Assembly (NCBI RefSeq): GCF_900188035.1
Contig: NZ_FZNN01000006.1
Span: forward strand, 166,210 to 230,209
DNA length: 64,000 bases
Source: Puniceibacterium sediminis
Lineage (GTDB): Bacteria; Pseudomonadota; Alphaproteobacteria; Rhodobacterales; Rhodobacteraceae
Direction: 5' to 3'
Positions 1 to 8,051 of the stretch are shown here, piece after piece. Made by a program: the position numbers and the translations under genes. The notes under the pieces were generated by a model. The model did not search any database, was not told where the DNA came from, and saw only the letters and a list, made by a program, of their open reading frames with translations. Positions within the stretch are counted from its first letter, which is position 1. The number at the start of each line of letters is the position of its first letter.

Positions 1-10
1 AGGGCGCGGA

Positions 11-889
11 TCAGGCGAGGAATGCGTGCACCTCGCCGGATTGGGTCTCAAGCGTCTTGCGCATCTTGGCGAAGGCCGCCGCCTCAAGCTGGCGAACCCG
101 TTCCTTGGATAGTCCCAGTTCGGCGCCCAGGCTTTCAAGCGTACGGGAATCGTCACGCAGCTTGCGTTCACGCACGATGAACCTTTCGCGTTCGTTCAGG
201 GCGTTCATCGCGAATAGCAGCCATTCGCGCAATTGGGCCGTGTCATGGCTGTTTTCCACGATTTCCGCCGCTTGCGCGCCATCATCCTCAAGCGCGTCGA
301 TCCATTCGCGCCCCTCATCCTCGGCCGACTGAGTTGCGTTCAGCGAATAATCGGAACCCGAAAGGCGGCCCTCCATCATCTCGACATCGTGGAGCGGAAC
401 CCCAATCTCGGTCGAGATCATCTGACGCAGCTGGTGGCGGTCAAGAGCCACACCCGTCGCTTCGGCCTCACGCTCCAGCCTAGCCTGCACGCGGCGCAAA
501 TTGAAGAAAAGCGATTTTTGCGACGACGTCGATCCGGTGCGCACCATGGACCAGTTGCGCATCACGTAGTCCTGAATCGATGCTTTGATCCACCAGACCG
601 CATATGTCGAAAACCGCAACCCACGGTCGGGGTCAAACTTGTCAGCGGCTTTCATCAGGCCAAGCCCGGCCTCCTGAATCAGGTCGTTCATGGGGGCGCC
701 GTAACGTTTGAATTTGGACGCCATGGATATGGCAAGGCGCATGTAGGCCGTGATCAGACGATGCAGGGCGGCCTCGTCCCTCTGGTCGCGCCAGGCATAG
801 GCCAGACGAAGCTCGGTTTCAGCGTCCAGCATTTCGGCCTTCATCGCGCGGCGGGACAGTGTCTGGTCATTGAAAGTATCAAGTGCCAT
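11..889 (-). CDS. rpoH2: RNA polymerase sigma factor RpoHII (sigma-32 family)
   Basis: Alternative sigma factor that directs RNA polymerase to heat- and oxidative-stress promoters. The 292 residues contain region 2 at about 45-125, with the polymerase-contact stretch DLIQEAGLGLMKAADKFD and the -10 reading stretch STYAVWWIKASIQDYVMRNW, and a region 4 helix-turn-helix near 255-270 (LGLSKERVRQLE). The opening MALD...RAMKAEMLDAETE matches my memory of the RpoHII subtype of Rhodobacteraceae rather than RpoHI; this subtype call is from memory. An ATG preceded by GGGGAGA supports the start. In Rhodobacter sphaeroides the RpoHII gene is controlled by the ECF factor RpoE during singlet-oxygen stress (established for that species). 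The gene is monocistronic here and its stop lies almost at the window edge. Confidence 0.93.
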   Translation of the reverse strand: MALDTFNDQTLSRRAMKAEMLDAETELRLAYAWRDQRDEAALHRLITAYMRLAISMASKFKRYGAPMNDLIQEAGLGLMKAADKFDPDRGLRFSTYAVWWIKASIQDYVMRNWSMVRTGSTSSQKSLFFNLRRVQARLEREAEATGVALDRHQLRQMISTEIGVPLHDVEMMEGRLSGSDYSLNATQSAEDEGREWIDALEDDGAQAAEIVENSHDTAQLREWLLFAMNALNERERFIVRERKLRDDSRTLESLGAELGLSKERVRQLEAAAFAKMRKTLETQSGEVHAFLA

Positions 890-959
890 GTCGTCTCCCC
901 AATTATCAAATGCGGCCCGGGGCTACCGTTTGGACGGTGCCAAGGGTGGACTTCTGCAT

Positions 960-990
960 AAACCTACTAACGGTTAACGCCGCTGGATCA
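960..990 (-). promoter_or_regulatory. Candidate RpoE-type promoter of rpoH2
   Basis: On the minus strand TGATCC (complement of 985-990) lies about 100 bases before the rpoH2 start, followed at roughly 16-19 bases by a weak TA-containing box. TGATC is the -35 core of RpoE (ECF) promoters in Rhodobacter. The -10 element is not convincing, so this is a suggestion from context only. Confidence 0.25.
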
Positions 991-1133
991 AAATTGGTTT
1001 CAGGAAAATTGCGCCTGCACACGTATTCTTGAACAGATGCATCACCGAGCATTATGTCTACGCGCACAAAATTGTGTTGGGCGGCAAAGGTTAGCGGTTT
1101 TATGGTCCCAGCATATTTTGGGGAGAGCGTGTC

Positions 1134-2009
1134 ATGACCTACCAGATCTATCTTGGCGATTATTCCTATTCCAGCTGGTCCCTGCGCGGCTGGCTGCTTC
1201 TCCATCGCTGGAATTTGCCCTACCATGTCACTTTTGTCGATTTCTCGGACGGTTCTGTCGCCGCACAGGTGGCGAACGTGGTTCCGGCACGCACAGTTCC
1301 CACGCTTGTAACGCCAGAAGGAACCGTTGTCTGGGACAGCCTTGCCATGGCCGAAGAGTTGGCGAGTCGACATCCCGACGTTGGCATCTGGCCTGCCGAT
1401 CCCGCCGCCCGGGCCACCGCCCGGTCACTCGCGGCCGAGATGCATTCCGGTTTTGGCGCGCTGCGCAATGCGTGTCCGATGAACCTGCGCGCGGCCTATG
1501 CCGATTACGCCCCCTCAGCAGAGGTTCTGGCCGACATTTCCAGGATCGAGGCCATCTGGTCCCTTGCCCGCGCGCGCCACGGTGGCCAGGGTCCGTGGCT
1601 TTGCGGCAGCTATTCGGCGGCAGATGCATTCTTTGCGCCAGTCGCCATGCGCATCGCGGGCTATGGGTTGCCGGTATCAGCGCAGGCGCAAGCCTATGTG
1701 GAGGCGCATCTGAATGATCCAGCGCTCCGGCGCTGGCGTGCGATGGGCCTCGTGCGCGGGGATGACCTGCCGCAATATGCGCGCGGCTACGCCCGTAAAC
1801 CTTGGCCCGGCCCGGCGCCCCTGATGGCCGAGGCGACAGAGGACAGTACAGCGGAAAACGCGACTTGCCCCTATTCACATGACCCGGTGGCGCATTTCCT
1901 GAAACTTGACGGGCGGATCTTTGGGTTCTGCAACGCCTTTTGCAGGGACAAGACCGCCGCCGATCCTGCTGCCTGGCCCGCTTTCATGGCGCTGCTTGGA
2001 AACAAGTGA
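1134..2009 (+). CDS. Glutathione S-transferase with Cys-rich C-terminal module
   Basis: A 291-residue protein. The first ~215 residues are a cytosolic GST: an N-terminal thioredoxin-like domain (YSYSSWSLRGWLLLHRWNLPY, with the VPTLVTPEGTVVWDSLAMAE glutathione-binding segment) and an all-helical C-terminal domain. An additional tail from about residue 240 has the spacing of a small metal-binding YHS/TRASH-like module: CPYSHDPVAHF, then FGFCNAFCRDKTAADPAAW. GSTs conjugate glutathione to electrophiles; the substrate cannot be inferred. The start is the ATG after GGGGAGAGCGTGTC. The usual GST length is about 200-220 residues, so the tail is a real fusion rather than a start error. The gene stands alone between divergent rpoH2 and comM. 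Confidence 0.85.
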   Translation: MTYQIYLGDYSYSSWSLRGWLLLHRWNLPYHVTFVDFSDGSVAAQVANVVPARTVPTLVTPEGTVVWDSLAMAEELASRHPDVGIWPADPAARATARSLAAEMHSGFGALRNACPMNLRAAYADYAPSAEVLADISRIEAIWSLARARHGGQGPWLCGSYSAADAFFAPVAMRIAGYGLPVSAQAQAYVEAHLNDPALRRWRAMGLVRGDDLPQYARGYARKPWPGPAPLMAEATEDSTAENATCPYSHDPVAHFLKLDGRIFGFCNAFCRDKTAADPAAWPAFMALLGNK

Positions 2010-2113
2010 TCCTGCGGGAGCGCATCAATAAAGTGGGCACCGCTACGTCGATCTTAACACTTCACTAACCATGCACGCCCCACCCTTGACCGTCACAGGC
2101 AAAGAGGGGCGGC

Positions 2114-3628
2114 ATGGTCGCTACGTCCTATACCGTCGCCTTCGAAGGGGTTGAGGCCCGACCGGTCGAGGTGCAATGCGCCGTGACCCCGGGCCTGCCA
2201 TCCTTTTCCATCGTTGGCCTGCCTGACAAGGCCGTGTCCGAAGCGCGCGACCGGGTGCGCACGGCGCTGACGTCGATGGCGATCGCGCTTCCGTCCAAAC
2301 GTATTACCATAAATCTCTCACCCGCGGACCTGCCAAAGGAAGGGTCGCATTTCGACCTGCCCATCGCACTGGCCCTGCTTTCGGCGTTGGAGGTCATCCC
2401 AAGCGACGAGGTGGCGCAATTGGTGTCGCTGGGGGAGTTGTCGCTCGATGGCTCTCTGGTCGCGGTACATGGAGCGCTGCCGGCCGCGATGAGCGCCGCC
2501 GAAAACGACCGCATCCTCATCTGCCCGCGCGCATCCGGGGCCGAGGCCGCCTGGGTCGAGGCCTGTACCGTTCTCGCGCCGTCAAACCTGATGGAGCTGA
2601 TCCACCACTTTACCGGCCGCAGCATCCTGTCGCCCAGCACCGCCGGTGAGGTGCGCACGGAACGCAGCGGGCGCGACCTGCGCGACGTAAAGGGGCAGGA
2701 ACGCGCCAAACGGGCGCTGGAAATCGCAGCAGCCGGGCGGCATCATCTGATGCTGATCGGGTCGCCCGGATCCGGTAAATCCATGCTGGCGGCCCGCCTG
2801 CCCGGCATTTTGCCGCAACTGACCGCGATCGAGGCGCTGGAAACCTCGATGATCCACTCGCTCGCCGGGCTGCTAGACGAAGGCGGTATTTCGCGATCCC
2901 GCCCATTCCGGGAACCGCACCACACCGCCTCGATGGCCGCAATCGTGGGCGGCGGCAAACGGGCCCGCCCCGGTGAAATTAGTCTGGCGCATAATGGCGT
3001 GCTGTTCATGGATGAATTTCCGGAATTTCCGCGCACGGTCCTCGAAACCCTGCGCCAGCCGATCGAGACGGGCGAGGTTATGATCGCCCGGGCGAATGCG
3101 CACATCACCTATCCCTGCCGATTCATGTTGATCGCCGCCGCCAACCCCTGCAAATGCGGCTATCTGGCGGATTCCGCAAAGGCCTGTTCGCGCGCGCCAA
3201 TCTGTGGCGAGGATTATCTGGGCCGCATTTCTGGCCCGCTGATGGACCGGTTTGACATGCGTATCGAAGTACCGCCCGTCGCCTTTCGTGACCTCGACCT
3301 GCCGCCCTCGGGCGACGATTCCGCTACGGTAGCAGACCGCGTGGCCGTCGCCCGCGCCGTGCAGACCCGCCGCTATGGCGACACTCCGGGCCTGCGAACC
3401 AACGCGGATGTGCAGGGACAGATGCTTGAGGAGGTTTGCGCCCACGACAGTGACAGCCACGCGCTGATGATGCGCGCTGCCGACCGGTTCGGCCTGACTG
3501 CACGGGGCTATCACCGGGTGCTGCGGGTGGCGCGCACCATCGCCGATCTGGACGGCGCCGAGATGATCCGCCGCCCACATGTAGCCGAAGCCCTGAGCTA
3601 CCGGCTGATGTCGGCGAACGAGTCCTGA
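2114..3628 (+). CDS. comM: YifB/ComM family Mg-chelatase-like AAA+ ATPase
   Basis: A 504-residue member of the YifB/ComM family, hexameric AAA+ helicases that promote branch migration during natural transformation and are widespread in non-competent bacteria as well. The N-terminal ~190 residues form the Lon-like ChlI domain (VGLPDKAVSEARDRVRTAL). The Mg-chelatase AAA+ domain follows, with Walker A GSPGSGKSM near residue 218, Walker B VLFMDEFPEF near 300, a zinc-type cysteine cluster (NPCKCGYLADSAKACSRAPIC), and a C-terminal helical domain (LTARGYHRVLRVARTIADL). The length is typical of the family. A GAGGGGCGGC ribosome site precedes the ATG. The 3' end overlaps the convergent esterase gene by 31 bases. 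Confidence 0.95.
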   Translation: MVATSYTVAFEGVEARPVEVQCAVTPGLPSFSIVGLPDKAVSEARDRVRTALTSMAIALPSKRITINLSPADLPKEGSHFDLPIALALLSALEVIPSDEVAQLVSLGELSLDGSLVAVHGALPAAMSAAENDRILICPRASGAEAAWVEACTVLAPSNLMELIHHFTGRSILSPSTAGEVRTERSGRDLRDVKGQERAKRALEIAAAGRHHLMLIGSPGSGKSMLAARLPGILPQLTAIEALETSMIHSLAGLLDEGGISRSRPFREPHHTASMAAIVGGGKRARPGEISLAHNGVLFMDEFPEFPRTVLETLRQPIETGEVMIARANAHITYPCRFMLIAAANPCKCGYLADSAKACSRAPICGEDYLGRISGPLMDRFDMRIEVPPVAFRDLDLPPSGDDSATVADRVAVARAVQTRRYGDTPGLRTNADVQGQMLEEVCAHDSDSHALMMRAADRFGLTARGYHRVLRVARTIADLDGAEMIRRPHVAEALSYRLMSANES

Positions 3629-4497
3629 ATAAAGTCCGCGGCGTGGCGCAGGCTGGTGCGCGCCTCGGGCAGCCAGCCGTCGAAAATCTGCCAGACATGC
3701 GGGCAATCGGCTTCCCGCTCGACCGTGACCGCTGCACCGAAACTGCGCAGCCGCTCTGCCATCCTCAGCCCGTCGTCGCGCAGAACTTCGGTGTCGCTGA
3801 TCTGGATAAGAACAGGTGGCGTGCCCGGAAAATCAGCGTAAAGCGGCGAGGCGCGGGGATCGCGCGGGTCGGCACCACATAGGTAGATCTGAACAATTTC
3901 TGCCATCCTCTCGACCGGCAGCAAAGAGTCATTTCCCCGGTTGCTTTCAAGACTCGCCCCCGTTGCCGCCAGATCCGTCCAGGGGGAAAATGCAAATGCC
4001 GCCCTTGGCACCTTTTCTTGGGCGCAACACCAGGCGAGCAGGGCCAGCATCAACCCACCGCCAGCCGAATCGCCACCAAGAACAATATCCTGCGGGTGAT
4101 AACCAAGGCTTTCAAGTTGGCGGAACGCGGCCACTGCATCGTCAAAGGCGGCAGGAAACCGGGCCTGCTGGGCCAATCTATAGCGCGGCGCACAAACCTC
4201 GATCCCGCTGAGTTGCGACAGTCGGCCCAGCATCCCGATATGAGTCAGAGGATGCCCCGACACATAGGCACCGCCATGCAGATAAAGGATGACCCGGTCG
4301 GGGGCACAGGTCCCGGCGCAGATCCAGTGCAGGCCACCGGGCCGCTCAAGATGCCGCAGATAGGGGGGTGTTCGGAACAGCCAGCGCGCAGATCGCGCAA
4401 AATCGCGATCCGCCTCTTCCGGTCCCACCGTACGCCGCATTTTCGGCTTTGCCAAAAACCGCATCTGCGCGTTGAGCAGACGTAGTTGCCAGCTCAT
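3598..4497 (-). CDS. Alpha/beta hydrolase (HSL/esterase family)
   Basis: A 299-residue alpha/beta-hydrolase of the hormone-sensitive-lipase type. It has the oxyanion motif [12 protein letters not shown] near residue 90, the nucleophile elbow GGDSAGGG near 160 (Ser catalytic), the acid region [11 protein letters not shown] near 235 and the catalytic His in CPHVWQIF near 270. Such enzymes hydrolyse short-chain esters or act as acyl-esterases; the natural substrate is unknown. Its ATG overlaps the gshB stop (ATGA), so it is translationally coupled as the last gene of rsmI-yraN-gshB-esterase. Its 3' end overlaps comM tail to tail. Confidence 0.88.
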   Translation of the reverse strand: MSWQLRLLNAQMRFLAKPKMRRTVGPEEADRDFARSARWLFRTPPYLRHLERPGGLHWICAGTCAPDRVILYLHGGAYVSGHPLTHIGMLGRLSQLSGIEVCAPRYRLAQQARFPAAFDDAVAAFRQLESLGYHPQDIVLGGDSAGGGLMLALLAWCCAQEKVPRAAFAFSPWTDLAATGASLESNRGNDSLLPVERMAEIVQIYLCGADPRDPRASPLYADFPGTPPVLIQISDTEVLRDDGLRMAERLRSFGAAVTVEREADCPHVWQIFDGWLPEARTSLRHAADFIQDSFADISR

Positions 4498-5429
4498 GCA
4501 CGCCGCGATTCGATCGCCTGCCAGATTTTTTCGGCAATGTTAACGCCGTCAAACCGCTCAAGCTCTTGAATGCCGGTGGGTGAGGTCACGTTGATTTCAG
4601 TCAGGTAGTCGCCGATGACATCGATCCCGACAAAGATCTGGCCCTTTTCCCTAAGAATCGGACCAATGGCGGAGCAGATCTCAAGATCGCGTTCGGTCAG
4701 GTTCACCTTTTCCGGGCGACCGCCCACATGCATATTCGAACGCACCTCGCCTGCAGCCGGTACACGATTGATGGCGCCAACCGCTTCACCATCGACAAGG
4801 ATCACGCGCTTATCGCCTTTGGTCACAGCAGGCAGGTATTTCTGCACGATCAGCGGTTCGCGGCTGAACCCGGTGAAAAGCTCATGCAGGGAGCTGAGGT
4901 TGCGATCATTGGCATCCAGACGGAATACACCCGCCCCGCCGTTGCCATAAAGCGGCTTGAGGATGACGTCGCCATGGCGCGCCTTGAAATCGCGGATGGT
5001 CTGAAGATCGCGCGCGATGGTTGTCGGCGGTGTCAGCTGCGGAAAATCCAGCACCAGCAGCTTTTCGGGAAAGTTGCGCACCCAGAACGGGTCGTTCACC
5101 ACCAGCGTGCCCGGCGCCAGACGGTCCAGCAGGTGCGTGGTCGTGATGTAGTGCATGTCAAAGGGCGGATCCTGGCGCAGCCAGACCACGTCAAAGGTGG
5201 ACAGATCCACCTTTTCCATTTCGCCCAGAATGGCATGATCGCCCACCACACGCTGAACCTTCAGCGACTGCCCGCGCGCGGTGATTTTCCCCTCTTCGTA
5301 GGCAAGCTGGTCGGGCGTATAGTAGAACAACTCATGCCCGCGTGCCTGTGCCTCTTCGGCAAGGCGGAACGTGCTGTCCGCATTGATGTTGATCGGACCG
5401 ATCGGGTCCATCTGAAAAGCGATTTTCAT
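4494..5429 (-). CDS. gshB: Glutathione synthetase
   Basis: ATP-dependent ligase joining gamma-glutamylcysteine and glycine, the second step of glutathione synthesis. The sequence starts [20 protein letters not shown], typical of prokaryotic GshB, and carries the ATP-grasp fold with [18 protein letters not shown] near residue 150, the [19 protein letters not shown] loop, and the C-terminal metal-binding [20 protein letters not shown] chose the start at 5429: GGGGATGCGGG precedes it and 311 residues is the normal length. A 13-codon upstream extension is possible but lacks family similarity. It lies downstream of yraN and is coupled to the esterase by an ATGA overlap. Confidence 0.95.
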   Translation of the reverse strand: MKIAFQMDPIGPININADSTFRLAEEAQARGHELFYYTPDQLAYEEGKITARGQSLKVQRVVGDHAILGEMEKVDLSTFDVVWLRQDPPFDMHYITTTHLLDRLAPGTLVVNDPFWVRNFPEKLLVLDFPQLTPPTTIARDLQTIRDFKARHGDVILKPLYGNGGAGVFRLDANDRNLSSLHELFTGFSREPLIVQKYLPAVTKGDKRVILVDGEAVGAINRVPAAGEVRSNMHVGGRPEKVNLTERDLEICSAIGPILREKGQIFVGIDVIGDYLTEINVTSPTGIQELERFDGVNIAEKIWQAIESRRA

Positions 5430-5492
5430 CCCGCATCCCCTGCATTTGCGCCCCATTACATGGCGCAACCCGCAGGGCGGTGCAATGGTCCG

Positions 5493-5900
5493 CTAAAAAT
5501 GCCCGAAGGCGTTTTCGATCAGCCGCACGGCACCCTGGCCATCCACCAGCGCTACGTCAAAGCGCACATCGGTCAGTTGTCCCTGCGGCTGGGTACCAAG
5601 ATATTCTTCTGCCGAGGCATAGATCCGACGCATTTGCGCCTTTGACAGACGTTCTGCCGCCCGCGCGAATGTGCGGCTTTTCTTGACCTCTATAAAAATC
5701 AGACCGTCGCCATCCCGGGCGATCAGGTCGATCTCTCCTGTCTGGCCGCGCCAGCGTGTCTGAACGATGGGATAGCCGCGGCGTTCGTAATCCCGGGCAA
5801 CGCACAGTTCTGCGGAAAGCCCTGCCTGATAACTGACAGCGCCGGTATCGCGCGCCTTTTGGATGTGTTCGTTAGGTACGGCTGGCAATCCCAAACCCAA
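5493..5900 (-). CDS. yraN: YraN family (UPF0102) endonuclease-like protein
   Basis: A 135-residue UPF0102 protein with the restriction-endonuclease-like fold. It shows the family signature GLSAELCVARDYERRGY near residue 27, then GEIDLIARDGDGLIFIEVK (the D-ExK catalytic-type core) near 55-75, and the KAQMRRI segment. The molecular role is not established in general. It sits 14 bases downstream of rsmI on the same strand, the classic yraL-yraN neighbourhood, here combined with a divergent LpoA-like gene as in enterobacteria. Confidence 0.9.
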   Translation of the reverse strand: MGLGLPAVPNEHIQKARDTGAVSYQAGLSAELCVARDYERRGYPIVQTRWRGQTGEIDLIARDGDGLIFIEVKKSRTFARAAERLSKAQMRRIYASAEEYLGTQPQGQLTDVRFDVALVDGQGAVRLIENAFGHF

Positions 5901-5914
5901 TCATTGCGTCCGAA

Positions 5915-6784
5915 TCAGTCCTGCCGACCGATCTTCATCGCCTGCTGGTATATTGCACGACGGGGCAAGCTGAACATCTGAGACACGAAATCCGCCGCGT
6001 CCCGCACCGACATCGTCTGCAAGGCATTTTCCAGAGCTTCGGTAACATCCTGTTCACTAACATTCGGTGAATCGGCCCGTGCCACCAGTACCACGATTTC
6101 GCCTTTCACATTGGTGTCCGTCAGGGACTCGGACAGGGATGACAGCGTCCCGCGCAGGCATTCCTCGAATTTCTTTGTAAGTTCCCGGCAAACGACAGCC
6201 TCGCGATCGCCCAGCGTTTCGGCGGCGTCGCGCAGCATCGCCGCGACGCGTTTGGGCGATTCGTAAAAAACCAGCGTTGCGGGCACATCGGCCAATGCCT
6301 TGAGCTGTGATTTGCGCTGACCGCTCGCGTTGGGCAGGAATCCCGCGAACAGGAACCTGTCGGTCGGCAACCCCGCCAGCGTCAGTGCCGTCACCACCGC
6401 AGACACACCGGGCGCAGTGGTCGCAGGGACGCCCTCCTCGACACAGGCGCGCATCAAGTCAAAGCCGGGGTCCGATATCATCGGCGTTCCCGCCTCGGAT
6501 GCATAGGCGACCGACAGGCCTGCAGTCATATCCGCCATAAGACGCGGGCGCACCCGGTCGCCGTTGTGGTCGTGATAGGCCACCAGCGGACGGTCCCCCA
6601 GCGGCACGCCGTGGATCTCCATCAGCCTGCGCAGGCTGCGGGTATCCTCGGCCGCCAGCACATCCGCGTTGCGCAGAATATCCAGCGCCCGCAGTGTGAT
6701 GTCCCGCGCATTGCCGATTGGCACCGCCACAAGATACAAACCCGGCGCCAATCTGCCCGCTGCTAGATTCCCCATTGGACCCAT
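5915..6784 (-). CDS. rsmI: 16S rRNA (cytidine-1402-2'-O)-methyltransferase RsmI
   Basis: SAM-dependent tetrapyrrole-methylase-fold enzyme that 2'-O-methylates C1402 in the decoding centre of 16S rRNA. Motifs: GLYLVAVPIGNARDITLRAL at the N-terminus, AAEDTRSLRRLM near residue 48, ISDPGFDLMRACVEEGVP near 105, the GVSAVVTALTLAGLPTDRF SAM pocket near 125, and KKFEECLRGTL near 205. At 289 residues the length is normal. Two in-frame ATGs (6784 and 6775) are possible starts; I used the first. It is the first gene of a minus-strand operon and is divergent from the LpoA-like lipoprotein gene with about 75 bases between them. Confidence 0.94.
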   Translation of the reverse strand: MGPMGNLAAGRLAPGLYLVAVPIGNARDITLRALDILRNADVLAAEDTRSLRRLMEIHGVPLGDRPLVAYHDHNGDRVRPRLMADMTAGLSVAYASEAGTPMISDPGFDLMRACVEEGVPATTAPGVSAVVTALTLAGLPTDRFLFAGFLPNASGQRKSQLKALADVPATLVFYESPKRVAAMLRDAAETLGDREAVVCRELTKKFEECLRGTLSSLSESLTDTNVKGEIVVLVARADSPNVSEQDVTEALENALQTMSVRDAADFVSQMFSLPRRAIYQQAMKIGRQD

Positions 6785-6860
6785 CCCTCGCGTCGTTTAT
6801 GGTTACAGGTAATATTCGGCGGGTCGAACCCGCGCCCAACCCCGAGGGAGTTCGTCCACC

Positions 6861-8051
6861 ATGTTTGCCGTTTTGTCCACCGCCCGCAAGGCGATCAGTC
6901 GCGGGGTCGTCATCGCATCCTGCCTTTGGCTCGCTGCCTGCGACGCCACTTTGACGAATTCACTCGGCGGGTCGAGCAGTGCGGGTGGGCCGCAAATTGA
7001 CACCAACGCCCCGGTGCAGATCGCACTTTTGGTCCCCAAATCCGACCCAGGCGCCGGCACGGTCGCCCGCAGCCTGGAAGATGCCGTACGGCTGGCTATT
7101 GCTGATTTGCACGGCGTTCGTATCGACCTGCGCGTCTATGACACCGCCGGTCAGGCCGGTATGGCCGCCTCTCAGGCTCAACTCGCTGTGGACGAAGGTG
7201 CCAAGATCATTCTGGGTCCGCTCTTTGGCGAAGCTGCAAATGCCGCTGCAGTCGCTGTGGCTGACGAAGGCATAAACGTCCTGAGTTTTTCCAACAACAC
7301 ATCCATCGCGGGCGGCAATCTGTTCGTTCTTGGCGCGACCTTCGAGAACACAGCCGATCGGCTGATGGGCTATACCAGCGCGCAAGGCAAAGGCAATGTG
7401 GCCGTGCTTTACACAGACAACGTCGCCGGGACGCTGGGCCGCGACGCCATCACTGCCGCCGCCGCACGCACTGGCGGATCGGTCGTGGGTTCCGTACCAT
7501 ATGCGCTTAACACAGAAAGCCTCAATTCCGCGTTGAACCGGGTCAAGGGCATGGTCGACAGCGGCGCCGCTAACGCCATGTTCATCACCGATGACTACAC
7601 GGGTGGCTTGGCCGTCGTTCTGCAGCTGGGGCCAGAAAGCGGCATCAACCCGGCCACGACCCAGTATTTGGGCCTGACGCGCTGGGATGTACGTCCGGAC
7701 GCGTTCCACCTGCCGGGCATCGAAGGAAGCTATTTCACAATGCCCGACATCACCAAGAACGCCAACTTCGAGGCGCGCTATGCCAACGCCTACGGCAAAG
7801 CTCCGCACCCGCTCGCCGGTCTTGGGTATGACGGCATTGCTGCCATCGGTGCACTGGTGCGCCAGGGCCGCAAAGATGCACTAACCGCGCCGGCCCTGAC
7901 CCAAGCGTCTGGATTCCAAGGGACCGGCGGTGTATTCCGGCTGCTGTCGGACGGAACAAACCAGCGCGGCCTGGCAGTCGCGACCATACGCAACAGCCAG
8001 GTGGTGATACTTGACCCTGCCCCAAGAAGCTTCGGCGGCGCCGGTTTCTAG
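6861..8051 (+). CDS. Penicillin-binding protein activator, LpoA-like lipoprotein
   Basis: A 396-residue lipoprotein with a periplasmic-binding-protein (Leu/Ile/Val-type) fold. The signal peptide ends in the lipobox LAAC (Cys at about residue 27). The body shows IALLVPKSDPGAGTVARSLE near 55, KIILGPLFGEAANAAA near 115 and NVAVLYTDNVAGTLGRDA near 180, all typical of LpoA/YraM C-terminal domains. LpoA activates PBP1a in enterobacteria; that function is not proven for alphaproteobacterial homologues. Its divergent pairing with rsmI (yraL) supports the LpoA/YraM assignment. The 3' end overlaps the presumed glnD start by 41 bases. Confidence 0.87.
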   Translation: MFAVLSTARKAISRGVVIASCLWLAACDATLTNSLGGSSSAGGPQIDTNAPVQIALLVPKSDPGAGTVARSLEDAVRLAIADLHGVRIDLRVYDTAGQAGMAASQAQLAVDEGAKIILGPLFGEAANAAAVAVADEGINVLSFSNNTSIAGGNLFVLGATFENTADRLMGYTSAQGKGNVAVLYTDNVAGTLGRDAITAAAARTGGSVVGSVPYALNTESLNSALNRVKGMVDSGAANAMFITDDYTGGLAVVLQLGPESGINPATTQYLGLTRWDVRPDAFHLPGIEGSYFTMPDITKNANFEARYANAYGKAPHPLAGLGYDGIAAIGALVRQGRKDALTAPALTQASGFQGTGGVFRLLSDGTNQRGLAVATIRNSQVVILDPAPRSFGGAGF

